This document shows positions 1 to 6,695 of a stretch of DNA of 10,952 bases, one piece after another; the first letter of the stretch is position 1, and every line of letters starts with the position of its first letter. Below the pieces are notes generated by a model, which worked only from the letters and a program-made list of their open reading frames with translations, was not told the origin of the DNA and made no database searches. Position numbers and translations under genes: made by a program. This DNA comes from Vulcanimicrobiota bacterium. Its GTDB lineage: Bacteria > Vulcanimicrobiota > Vulcanimicrobiia > Vulcanimicrobiales > Vulcanimicrobiaceae. The stretch spans positions 1-10,952 of the forward strand of contig JACRUB010000036.1 in assembly GCA_014305015.1 (NCBI GenBank), read 5' to 3'.

Positions 1-29
1 TCGGTAAAAAAAAGCCACCCCCGAAGACC

Positions 30-515
30 ATGCTCCGCAAAGCGGGCGGCGCCCCTTCAGGCGAGGCCGGCCAGAAGCGGACCGCATTTCGTATGCCTGT
101 CGAATTTCCGGTCTTTTATACGCTTGTCGGACGCCGCGGACGCCGCAGCGCGACGGCAAACGATCTAAGCGCCGGAGGTCTGCGCTTACTCGCCGATGAG
201 GACTTTCTTAAGGGCTCAATTTGCTCGTTGCAATTCCGCGTGCCCGATGATTTCTTAGCGACCATGACCATCGATAAAGAAATCTACGAAGAGACGCCGT
301 TCGGAAAGCGCGCAAAGAGCGCCAAGGTTCATCCGCCGCCGTTTGAAGAGTTCAAGGTCGATGCGAAGGTGTTGGTGCCGTTCTTCGATCTCAAACGCCG
401 CCGCTTCGCTTACGGCATCTCATTCATCGATGTAGAAGACACCGTCACGGAAGAACTGCAGCGCTTCATTCATCTGTGGCAGCTCAATCAAATTCGCCTA
501 CGTAATCAAGATTAA
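30..515 (+). CDS. PilZ-domain protein, putative cyclic-di-GMP receptor
   Basis: The protein has the two hallmark c-di-GMP-binding motifs of PilZ domains: RxxxR at residues 17-21 (RTAFR) and (D/N)xSxxG at residues 45-50 (DLSAGG). PilZ proteins bind the second messenger c-di-GMP and usually control motility, exopolysaccharide or surface behaviour; the partner here is unknown. The domain seems to fill most of the 161 residues, with a charged, proline-containing stretch around residues 80-105 between its strands, and it closes with a FAYGISFID-type strand and a short C-terminal helix. There is no signal peptide or membrane segment, so it should be cytosolic. The start is uncertain: the frame stays open back to the window edge (it would add residues such as GKKKPPPKT) and no good ribosome binding site precedes the ATG at 30, so the true start may lie outside the window. 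The gene ends convergently with the namZ-like gene, sharing TTAA at 512-515. Confidence 0.82.
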   Translation: MLRKAGGAPSGEAGQKRTAFRMPVEFPVFYTLVGRRGRRSATANDLSAGGLRLLADEDFLKGSICSLQFRVPDDFLATMTIDKEIYEETPFGKRAKSAKVHPPPFEEFKVDAKVLVPFFDLKRRRFAYGISFIDVEDTVTEELQRFIHLWQLNQIRLRNQD

Positions 516-1738
516 GGATAGAGCAAGTAGCGCGCGCGGAGCGATTCAAACGCGCGCGTGCCCGCTGACCACCCATTTAAGATTTCGTCCGCTGATCTGC
601 CCTCGCGCAATCCGTTTGTGAGCGCGTCCGTTCCCCAATCGTTGTTCAAGAAATCCGTTTTGATCGCCAGCGCTTTCGGATTGATCTGGCGTACGGCGGC
701 CAAAATCTCGACCGCGCTACGGACAGCCGGGAAAACGCGCGGATTGAAAACGACGAGTTCCACGCCTGAGAGTTGCTTGTCTTTCCAGAATCCCGACATC
801 GGCGTCCAATAGGCGGGGCGGAAATAAACGCCCGGAATGTTGCGCGCGTTGAGCGCGTCGCCAAGGCGCTGACCGTCTAGCCCTGCGGCGCCCGCATACT
901 TAAACGGTTTGGTATATCCCGTCCCGTTGTTGATGCCCGCATTGTCGATGAGTCCCGTGCCGGGATAGACGATCGCCGTATCCCATTCCGGAATGTTCGG
1001 AGAAGTTTGCACCCATTGCAAACCGGTATCCGGCCAGAGCATGTCGTGTTTGTAGCCGCGCATCGGGATGACGTGCAGGCGAGAGCCAATTCCGAAATGA
1101 TCGTTGAAGAGACGCGCTAACTCTCCGACGGTCATGCCGTGGCGCATCGCAATCGGATACAATCCGATGAACGACTTGTACTTCTCGGCAAGGACGGGGC
1201 CTTCAACCATGCCGCCGATTGGATTAGGGCGATCGAGCACCCAGATTTCTTTGCCGAACTGCTTGGCTGCTTCCATTGCATACGCCATCGTTGAGATATA
1301 GGTATACGCACGGTCGCCGACGTCTTGAATATCGAAGAGCAGCACATCAACCCCGGCGAGCATTTGCGCGTTCGGATGGCGCGTTGCGCCGTACAGACTG
1401 TAGACAGGTAACCCAGTACGATCGTCGGAGTACGATGCGACGTATGAGCCCGCGGGGCGGTCGCCCCGCAAACCGTGCTCCGGCGAATAGATCGCCTTGA
1501 TGCAGATCTTGTGGTTGCGTTTGATGGCGTCGACAATCGGCTCGAGGCGTGACGTGACGCCGGTTTGATTGGTGATCACGCCCACGCATCGGCCGCGAAG
1601 ATCGCGCCACGAGTCCGACAAGAATACCTCGTCCCCGAGTGTGATCTTCGCTGCCGGCAGAGGCGCCGCAATCATGCGCGCATTACAGAGACAAAAAAGC
1701 AGCGCGAGGGCGCCTGCTATTTTCGCTGGGCTAAACAA
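512..1738 (-). CDS. Exported DUF1343 (GH171, NamZ-like) exo-beta-N-acetylmuramidase
   Basis: This 408-residue protein matches the DUF1343 family (YbbC/NamZ; glycoside hydrolase family 171), whose characterised members remove terminal MurNAc from peptidoglycan fragments. Visible family motifs, numbered from the TTG start, are GVITNQTG (53-60), the SPEHG active-site segment (85-89), YGATRHP (116-122), DIQDVGDRAYTY (136-147), DRPNPIGG (169-176), TSPNIP (245-250) and GTGYTKPF (272-279). The length is normal for the family. I chose the TTG at 1738 because it gives a compact Sec-type signal peptide: a lysine at residue 6, a hydrophobic core IAGALALLF, and a likely cut near residue 25. It also overlaps the mqnD stop by 8 bases, the same size as the mqnB/mqnD overlap. 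An ATG at 1675 would remove the signal core. There is no clear lipobox. As last gene of the queD-queE-mqnB-mqnD run it is probably co-transcribed with them, although a cell-wall recycling role does not obviously fit. The family is sure; the substrate is inferred. Confidence 0.85.
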   Translation of the reverse strand: MFSPAKIAGALALLFCLCNARMIAAPLPAAKITLGDEVFLSDSWRDLRGRCVGVITNQTGVTSRLEPIVDAIKRNHKICIKAIYSPEHGLRGDRPAGSYVASYSDDRTGLPVYSLYGATRHPNAQMLAGVDVLLFDIQDVGDRAYTYISTMAYAMEAAKQFGKEIWVLDRPNPIGGMVEGPVLAEKYKSFIGLYPIAMRHGMTVGELARLFNDHFGIGSRLHVIPMRGYKHDMLWPDTGLQWVQTSPNIPEWDTAIVYPGTGLIDNAGINNGTGYTKPFKYAGAAGLDGQRLGDALNARNIPGVYFRPAYWTPMSGFWKDKQLSGVELVVFNPRVFPAVRSAVEILAAVRQINPKALAIKTDFLNNDWGTDALTNGLREGRSADEILNGWSAGTRAFESLRARYLLYP

Positions 1739-2582
1739 ACTTCGGTTCGGTCGATTCTGGGATGAGCCCGGCTTTGTGCGCGCGGCTAAAGAGCTCGCGT
1801 ACGGCTTTAATGCCTTCCTCGCCAATATCGTCGCTGTACTCATTGACGTAGAGTTCGATATGCTTGCGCGTGACATCTTCCGAGGTCTCGGCCGCATTTT
1901 GACGGACGTACGGCATGACTTTGTCTTCGTTCTCGCGGGCAAATTGCAGCGACTTGCGAATCGATTCGTTGATGGCCTTGGCCTGGTCGTCAGGCACATC
2001 GTTGCGCACGAGAATCGCGCCAAGCGGAATCGGTAGACCCGTTTCTTTCTCCCACCACTTGCCGAGGTCGACGATCTCATCGAGTCCGGCATCTTCGTAG
2101 GTGAAGCGGGATTCGTGGATGATCAGACCGGCGTCGACCGTTCCATTCTGGACCGCTTCGGCGATTTGATCAAAACGCATCTGGATGATGTGCGGACTGG
2201 AGCCGAGCGCGAGACGAAGGAGAAGAAATGCTGTGGTTTTCTCACCGGGAATGGCGATGAGTTTTTCGCGAAAATCTTCAAGCGTTTTGCCGGTACCGGG
2301 CTTTGCGATGAGCAGCGGGCCGCAGCCGTGGCCGAGCGCCCCGCCGGCGCGCAGAATGCGATACTTATCAAGTAGATCGGGAATGGCGCCATAGCTAACT
2401 TTGCTCAACTCGTAGTCGCCTTTGAGCGCGGAATTGTTGAGTGCTTCGACATCTTCGAGCGCGACGCGTAATGGCGGTTCTTCGCCATCGAGCAGCCCGT
2501 TGGAGAGCGCGGCAAAAATATACGTATCGTTCGGGCACGGCGAGTAGGCGAGCGTCATCGGACGGACAGGAGCTTCATTCAT
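1731..2582 (-). CDS. mqnD: 1,4-dihydroxy-6-naphthoate synthase MqnD (futalosine menaquinone pathway)
   Basis: MqnD converts cyclic de-hypoxanthinyl futalosine to 1,4-dihydroxy-6-naphthoate, a late step in the futalosine route to menaquinone. The protein has the periplasmic-binding-protein-like fold of the MqnA/MqnD family. The N-terminal signature SPCPNDTYIF is at residues 14-23, followed by KVSYGAIP and the glycine-rich GGALGHGCGPLL segment, which distinguish MqnD from MqnA. At 283 residues it is of normal length, has no signal peptide, and is cytosolic. The ATG at 2582 overlaps the mqnB stop by 8 bases and has no evident Shine-Dalgarno sequence, which suggests translational coupling to mqnB. 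Together mqnB and mqnD mark this organism as making menaquinone by the futalosine rather than the MenFDHCEB route. The other genes (mqnA, mqnC, mqnE) are not in the window. Confidence 0.93.
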   Translation of the reverse strand: MNEAPVRPMTLAYSPCPNDTYIFAALSNGLLDGEEPPLRVALEDVEALNNSALKGDYELSKVSYGAIPDLLDKYRILRAGGALGHGCGPLLIAKPGTGKTLEDFREKLIAIPGEKTTAFLLLRLALGSSPHIIQMRFDQIAEAVQNGTVDAGLIIHESRFTYEDAGLDEIVDLGKWWEKETGLPIPLGAILVRNDVPDDQAKAINESIRKSLQFARENEDKVMPYVRQNAAETSEDVTRKHIELYVNEYSDDIGEEGIKAVRELFSRAHKAGLIPESTEPKFV

Positions 2583-3183
2583 TGAGGGTCGTCACAATCG
2601 AAAGCAGAGAAGTAAGGACATTCTCTAAACCTTGTACCCCTTTATCGAAGTTCCAACGACTGTGTTCGCGATCGGTCACAATATTCGAAATCCCTCGTAC
2701 TTCGATCGCCGACACACCTGCGATTTCGGCCGCCCGGAGCACGGCAAAGCCTTCCATCGATTCCACTTCAACCCCATATGCTGCAAGGCGCTTAGCGCTC
2801 GCTGAAGTTGCCGTCACACGAGATACGGTCAAGCCACGCTTGCTTGCGAACCCATTTTCAACGAGCCGGTCGACCAGCGTTAGATCCGAAGAGGCGCGCT
2901 CGACAATGCGCGTGCCGTCCGGCAGCGAGATCGGTGTGCCAGTTTCAAGGCCGAGCTCGACGAATTCTTCGGAGATGACGACGCCGTCGCCAACTTCCGC
3001 CGCTCCCTCGAATGCGCCCGCGATGCCGGCGTTGATAACGAGCGAATAGGGGCTTTGCGCGAGCGCTCGTGAGACACAAGCGGATGCTTCAATCGGGCCG
3101 ATTCCGGTTACCAGCATCTCAACGTGCGGGGCAGATTTAAAAAAGCTCAGTTCCTTGCCGACCGCGCACGCGAGAAGGATCAT
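2575..3183 (-). CDS. mqnB: Futalosine hydrolase MqnB
   Basis: This 202-residue protein belongs to the nucleoside phosphorylase/MTA-SAH nucleosidase superfamily. MqnB cleaves the N-glycosidic bond of futalosine, releasing hypoxanthine and dehypoxanthine futalosine. Seen in the sequence are TGIGPIEA near residue 26, the NAGIAGAF strand-loop at 51-58, the ribose-binding VESMEG segment at 140-145, and RGISN at 163-167, which precedes the base-binding region. It is shorter than typical MTA/SAH nucleosidases and, with mqnD directly downstream, futalosine hydrolase is the clear reading; a 5'-methylthioadenosine nucleosidase is the alternative if context is ignored. The start ATG overlaps the queE stop in an ATGA junction (3180-3183), and its 3' end overlaps mqnD by 8 bases. 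It is cytosolic. Confidence 0.92.
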   Translation of the reverse strand: MILLACAVGKELSFFKSAPHVEMLVTGIGPIEASACVSRALAQSPYSLVINAGIAGAFEGAAEVGDGVVISEEFVELGLETGTPISLPDGTRIVERASSDLTLVDRLVENGFASKRGLTVSRVTATSASAKRLAAYGVEVESMEGFAVLRAAEIAGVSAIEVRGISNIVTDREHSRWNFDKGVQGLENVLTSLLSIVTTLNE

Positions 3184-3755
3184 CGAATGCCGATCATTTT
3201 GTGCGTTTGCAATGAAAGGCGCAACCGCCGTGGATCCGCCTTGACCGCCTCAATCGCAAGTTTGATATTCTCGGGTTTGTTGCCCTCGGGTTGCAAGAAG
3301 ACGGCGGTTCGCTCGCCGAAACGCTGAAGCCATTCAAGCGGCACGCGCTTATCGACGATGAGCTTTACTTCGTTTGCGCGCGCGGCCATCGTATCGTTCA
3401 AACGCTCTTTCGGAGAGACCGTTAGCCATACATCAAGCGGCAATTCGGTTGCGATGGTTCCATTCGACTCAATGTGCACGCGCCGGCCGTCGTTCTGCAA
3501 TGTGGTGATGAGCGCGAGCGTCTCGTTCTGCGCAAGGGGCTCTCCACCGGTGAGGATGACCATCGGACAATCGCCTCCGAGCCTACGCACTTCTTCGACC
3601 ACTCGCTCAATGGAAGAAAATGACTTGAGCGAGTAATCCGTATCGCAAAAATCACACGACAGATTACAGCCGGCCAAGCGAATAAAAACCGCCGGCGTTC
3701 CGCTATAGGCTCCCTCGCCTTGTAGACTGTAAAAGATTTCGTTGATTTGCAGCAT
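3180..3755 (-). CDS. queE: 7-carboxy-7-deazaguanine synthase QueE (radical SAM)
   Basis: QueE is a radical S-adenosylmethionine enzyme that contracts 6-carboxytetrahydropterin to 7-carboxy-7-deazaguanine on the way to preQ0 and queuosine. From the ATG at 3755 the protein has 191 residues: the YSLQGEG substrate-binding motif at 9-15, the iron-sulphur cluster motif CxxxCxxC as C30, C34 and C37, followed by DTDY, the SAM-binding LTGGEP at 68-73, and the C-terminal LQTHKMIGIR, close to the family's usual ending. I chose this start because the family begins just before LQINEIFYSLQGEG and because the ATG forms a TGATG junction with the queD stop; the open frame extends 17 codons further upstream inside queD, but that is not needed. 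It ends in an ATGA overlap with mqnB. Cytosolic, and works directly after QueD. Confidence 0.94.
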   Translation of the reverse strand: MLQINEIFYSLQGEGAYSGTPAVFIRLAGCNLSCDFCDTDYSLKSFSSIERVVEEVRRLGGDCPMVILTGGEPLAQNETLALITTLQNDGRRVHIESNGTIATELPLDVWLTVSPKERLNDTMAARANEVKLIVDKRVPLEWLQRFGERTAVFLQPEGNKPENIKLAIEAVKADPRRLRLSLQTHKMIGIR

Positions 3756-4120
3756 CAGGCAAAATCGGTTGCGCGCAACACGGCGCACGACGTGGCCGTT
3801 TCCCACAAGATCAGTTCATCAAGCCCGGCAAGATGATCTTTGAGGCGTGCCCAGATCCATTGGATGATGATCTCGCACGTGGGATTGTCCATGAGTTCGT
3901 TGAGAGACCGGTGGTCCAAAACATCGATGACCTCGCGCTCGACGATCGCGGCGATTGTATCGAAATCGTCGACCATGCCCTGGGCCGGCCCGGATGTACG
4001 GATCGGACCGCGGATCGCGACGTCGAGACGGTACGAGTGCCCGTGGAGGCGCGCGCACTTTCCCTGATGATGCGGCAGCACGTGCGCCGACTCAAACTTG
4101 AATTGTTTTCGGATCTGCAT
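3755..4120 (-). CDS. queD: 6-carboxytetrahydropterin synthase QueD
   Basis: QueD converts 7,8-dihydroneopterin triphosphate (made from GTP by FolE) to 6-carboxy-5,6,7,8-tetrahydropterin, the substrate of QueE. The 121-residue protein has the PTPS-family residues in place: zinc ligands H13, H26 and H28, the catalytic C22 in CxxxHGH (22-28), the D69-H70 pair in LDHRSLN, PTCE at 80-83 and the pterin-anchoring E107 in LWETATS. The C-x3-HGH pattern supports QueD rather than a biopterin-type PTPS. I chose the ATG at 4120 (MQIRKQFKFESAH) because the family starts there; an in-frame ATG at 4162 would add 14 residues without homology and would overlap the opposite divergent gene. It is the first gene of the five-gene minus-strand run and joins queE through a TGATG junction. 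No convincing Shine-Dalgarno or promoter is visible in the 44 bases upstream. Confidence 0.93.
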   Translation of the reverse strand: MQIRKQFKFESAHVLPHHQGKCARLHGHSYRLDVAIRGPIRTSGPAQGMVDDFDTIAAIVEREVIDVLDHRSLNELMDNPTCEIIIQWIWARLKDHLAGLDELILWETATSCAVLRATDFA

Positions 4121-4147
4121 TGAATGGAGAAGACCCTTCGCTCCGCT

Positions 4148-4160
4148 GGGGAAAACCCCC
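4148..4160. other. Short G4-A4-C5 inverted repeat in the divergent intergenic region
   Basis: The 44-base gap between the divergent queD and DUF4438 starts contains GGGG-AAAA-CCCC(C), a perfect 4-base-pair stem with a four-base loop, five bases before the DUF4438 ATG. A second possible pairing uses CCC at 4135-4137 with the same G run. It lies where a ribosome would load for the plus-strand gene and could modulate its translation, or be part of a divergent operator. It may equally be chance in a GC-rich gap. No clear -35/-10 pair is visible in the gap. Confidence 0.3.
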
Positions 4161-4164
4161 ATCT

Positions 4165-5031
4165 ATGGAGACTCGTCTGAACCGCTCGGAACTTGTGATG
4201 ATGGCCGTCGTGGGGGTAGCGACCCAGCCCGGCCTTCAGCCCGGTCTGTACCGCATCGCCCATGACGGCAAGGCCGTTGTGGTACCCGGAACTGGCGGCA
4301 TTACGCCAAACGTGCGCGTCGGCGACCGCGCCTTTGACTTTGTTGCAGACCACGTCGAGCCGGGCGTCAGCGCAGCTAACGAGGACGAAAGGAAGAACGT
4401 CGCGTTCAACGTCTTCTCATGCATGGGCAACGAAGCGGTCATCGTGAGCGGCGACGCCAAGGGCGAAACCGGTGTCGTAACCGGAAAGCACGGTGGCATA
4501 GAACACGTCATGATCGACTTCACGCCCAAAATTATGAAGAAGATGGTTGTCGGCGATAAGATTCAAGTTTGGGGTCACGGCGTCGGCCTTGCGTTGCTCG
4601 ATGCACCGGCCGTTGCGGCCTTTAATATGGATCCCGATTTCGTCAAGAAGTGGGGCGTCAAAGTGCGCGACGGCCGCGCTCACTGCAAGGTTACGCGGAC
4701 TGTGCCCGCGGCGATCATGGGCTCCGGTCTCGGGCGCGCTACCGTGGTGCGCGGTGATTACGACATTCAAACGTTCGACGATGCGATCGCTCAAAAGTAT
4801 GGACTGCGCGACATACGACTCGGCGATATCGTCGCCATTGAAAATGCAGATAACACGTACGGCCGCATCTATAAAACCGGCTCGATCACGATTGGAATCG
4901 TGGTGCACGGCGCGTCGATGGTCTCGGGACACGGCCCCGGTGTCACAACGCTGCTTACTTCGACTAAAGGCGCCATCGAATTTGAAATCGACCCCGCTGC
5001 AAACATCGCCGACATTCTCGAACTGAGGTAA
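4165..5031 (+). CDS. DUF4438 family protein of unknown function
   Basis: The 288-residue protein resembles the DUF4438 family (structurally known from a Thermotoga protein), for which I know of no established biochemical role. Visible conserved-looking blocks are PGTGGITPNVRVGD (41-54), SCMGNEA (85-91), GKHGGIEH (107-114), DKIQVWGHGVG (131-141), IMGSGLGR (184-191) and SGHGPGV (254-260). It is glycine- and histidine-rich with no signal peptide or membrane helix, so it is probably cytosolic. I chose the ATG at 4165 since residues from METRLNRSELV look like the true N terminus; a TTG at 4120 would add 15 residues and cover the whole divergent gap. It is divergent from queD and followed after 2 bases by the membrane/hydrolase gene, so those two are probably co-expressed. 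The family assignment is from pattern memory; the function is unknown. Confidence 0.83.
   Translation: METRLNRSELVMMAVVGVATQPGLQPGLYRIAHDGKAVVVPGTGGITPNVRVGDRAFDFVADHVEPGVSAANEDERKNVAFNVFSCMGNEAVIVSGDAKGETGVVTGKHGGIEHVMIDFTPKIMKKMVVGDKIQVWGHGVGLALLDAPAVAAFNMDPDFVKKWGVKVRDGRAHCKVTRTVPAAIMGSGLGRATVVRGDYDIQTFDDAIAQKYGLRDIRLGDIVAIENADNTYGRIYKTGSITIGIVVHGASMVSGHGPGVTTLLTSTKGAIEFEIDPAANIADILELR
5025..5028 (+). promoter_or_regulatory. Shine-Dalgarno GAGG that fixes the TTG start of the membrane/hydrolase gene
   Basis: GAGG lies 5 bases before the TTG at 5034 and overlaps the last codons of the DUF4438 gene. It supports the unusual TTG as the real start, because no ATG or GTG at a comparable position precedes the first hydrophobic helix. 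Confidence 0.6.
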
Positions 5032-5033
5032 GC

Positions 5034-6695
5034 TTGCACTGGTGGCAGGCTGTTCTGACGGTTATTCTTGCGGGGATCTCCGAATCGATCGGCCAAAGCG
5101 TCGTCCTTTTCGTTAATAAAGTCCAGCCGGCGCGTTTTGTATTGAGCCTGCTTATTAACGCGTTGTTGATTGGATTTGGCTACGTATTCATCGTGGCCGC
5201 GACCTGGCTGACGTTTTTCATCCCAGGCTCGCCGCACGTCACGATCGACGGCATCGCGATTGCGGTCGCGTTGAGTTACGCGCCATTGCTGGGCGCATTT
5301 CTTGGCGCACTGCCCTACGCGGGCAACGCGATTCTCTTAGCACTGCGCATCTGGCAACTTGTTGCAATGGTGCTGACGGTACAAGCGCTGAGCCATCTTT
5401 CGTTTTGGATGAGTACCGGTCACGTCGCCCTCGGCTGGCTTGTGATGCTCGTCATTCAGCAAACCCTCGGCAAACCGATTGCGGAGCGCATCGAGAATGC
5501 GGCCGCCGGCGTGAGCCTCGTCGGCGAAAAAGTTGCCGTCGGGCGCATGGTCAGGCAACTCGTGGATACGTCGACGCCTGTTAGAGATATGCGGGACCGG
5601 AAAGCGCACAAACATTCAGCGAGCGTGCCGATCTTTGCGGGCACCATTCTCACGTTTATCTTTGTGGTCGCGATCGTGTGGATCCTTACGCCGCTGCGCC
5701 CGGCGATCGCGGGAACTTATTTGAGTGGCGCGTTCTTGCGTGTCGGTTTGAATCTTCTGTGGATCGTTCTTGTCGCGATTGTTATTGCGGCGTTTCTTGC
5801 GCCGCTCGAAACGCTCGGGTGGTGGGCCGGCTGGTACGGCGACGACGTGGACGAGCACCATCCCGATGCGAAGCCGGCAAGCGCGACATCCAGCAGCACA
5901 GAGCCTTCCCGGTATGTGATCTATTTGGACGGCATTTCACAATCGAGTTCGCAGTACACGCCGGATATCGAGACGTTTCTCGACGCCCTGGAACCGGAGT
6001 TGCCGCCGGACGTCCGGCTTGTTCGTGGCATTATGGCGTATTCGGTGATCAATCGGCCGCTCGACGACGATCCGATTTACGCCCGTTTCTGGAAACTCGT
6101 CGAAGGCTTACGCACAGGGGCGAAGACCGCGGTCCTCGGCCTGGTGATCAATATTCGCAACGTCATGATCGTGGGCGTCTCGGCGGACCAACGGTTTGGG
6201 CCGCTCTACAACCTCGGGATTGCGCAAATCGTATACAATGCACTGATCCAGCGCGGCTACCGTAAAGGCAGCGACATCCCGATTACGATGATCGGCTATA
6301 GCGGCGGCGCACAGATGTGCGTGGAAACGGCCCCCTGGCTACGTTCAGCGCTGGGCGCGCCGGTGGAAGTGATTTCTCTCGGAGGCGTGATGACCGGCAC
6401 GGCGCCGTTCACGCAGTTCGATCATTTGTATCATTTCCATGGCACCAAGGACGTCATCGAACCGGTTGGCCGCGTGATGTTTTCATCTCGCTGGAGAATT
6501 GCGGTGCGTTCGAGCTGGAACCGCGCGCTGCGCCAAGGAGGGATTACGATTACAAGCCTCGGCCCGGTGAGGCATCAAGTGCCGGGCGGAATGCTCGACC
6601 CCGATTTCAAGTTGCCTGACGGCCGAACCGCGTTACGCCAGACGCTCGACTACATTAAGGAGATTCTGGCTGCAAAAAAAGCTGCATCGAATTAA
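5034..6695 (+). CDS. Polytopic membrane protein with C-terminal alpha/beta-hydrolase-like domain
   Basis: I do not recognise a named family for the whole 553-residue protein. The N-terminal half has about seven hydrophobic segments (near residues 5-25, 37-62, 72-96, 98-118, 125-143, 199-219 and 236-257); its first five resemble Yip1-type small membrane domains, though weakly. A charged loop follows helix five (144-198). After a low-complexity linker rich in Ala, Ser and Thr (about 278-290), residues 292-545 look like an alpha/beta-hydrolase: a YVIYLDG strand (294-300), the nucleophile elbow GYSGG with S423, an acid-loop HGTKDVIEP with D473, and H514 in the right order for a Ser-Asp-His triad. 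A membrane-anchored esterase, lipase or thioesterase is a reasonable inference; the substrate is unknown, and which side of the membrane the domain faces cannot be settled here. It starts with TTG behind a good GAGG, 2 bases after DUF4438, and its last 41 bases overlap the opposite-strand protease gene. Confidence 0.82.
   Translation: MHWWQAVLTVILAGISESIGQSVVLFVNKVQPARFVLSLLINALLIGFGYVFIVAATWLTFFIPGSPHVTIDGIAIAVALSYAPLLGAFLGALPYAGNAILLALRIWQLVAMVLTVQALSHLSFWMSTGHVALGWLVMLVIQQTLGKPIAERIENAAAGVSLVGEKVAVGRMVRQLVDTSTPVRDMRDRKAHKHSASVPIFAGTILTFIFVVAIVWILTPLRPAIAGTYLSGAFLRVGLNLLWIVLVAIVIAAFLAPLETLGWWAGWYGDDVDEHHPDAKPASATSSSTEPSRYVIYLDGISQSSSQYTPDIETFLDALEPELPPDVRLVRGIMAYSVINRPLDDDPIYARFWKLVEGLRTGAKTAVLGLVINIRNVMIVGVSADQRFGPLYNLGIAQIVYNALIQRGYRKGSDIPITMIGYSGGAQMCVETAPWLRSALGAPVEVISLGGVMTGTAPFTQFDHLYHFHGTKDVIEPVGRVMFSSRWRIAVRSSWNRALRQGGITITSLGPVRHQVPGGMLDPDFKLPDGRTALRQTLDYIKEILAAKKAASN

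Noticed and set aside
1569..2036. A 155-codon plus-strand open frame opposite mqnD and the namZ-like start
   Set aside because: It is antisense to the end of mqnD and to the namZ-like signal region; no ribosome binding site or domain supports it.
1739..2092. A 118-codon upstream extension of the namZ-like frame starting at 2092
   Set aside because: It lies antiparallel-free but out of frame inside mqnD on the same strand. Its translation is Arg-, Ser- and Thr-rich with no family resemblance, and a proper signal peptide appears only after it.
4120..4164. A TTG start at 4120 for the DUF4438 gene
   Set aside because: The 15 added residues have no hydrophobic or family-like character, no ribosome binding site precedes the TTG, and it would use all of the divergent gap.
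3811..4353. A 180-codon minus-strand frame across queD and the DUF4438 start
   Set aside because: It overlaps two well-supported genes in other frames and gives a Ser/Arg-rich sequence with no homology pattern.
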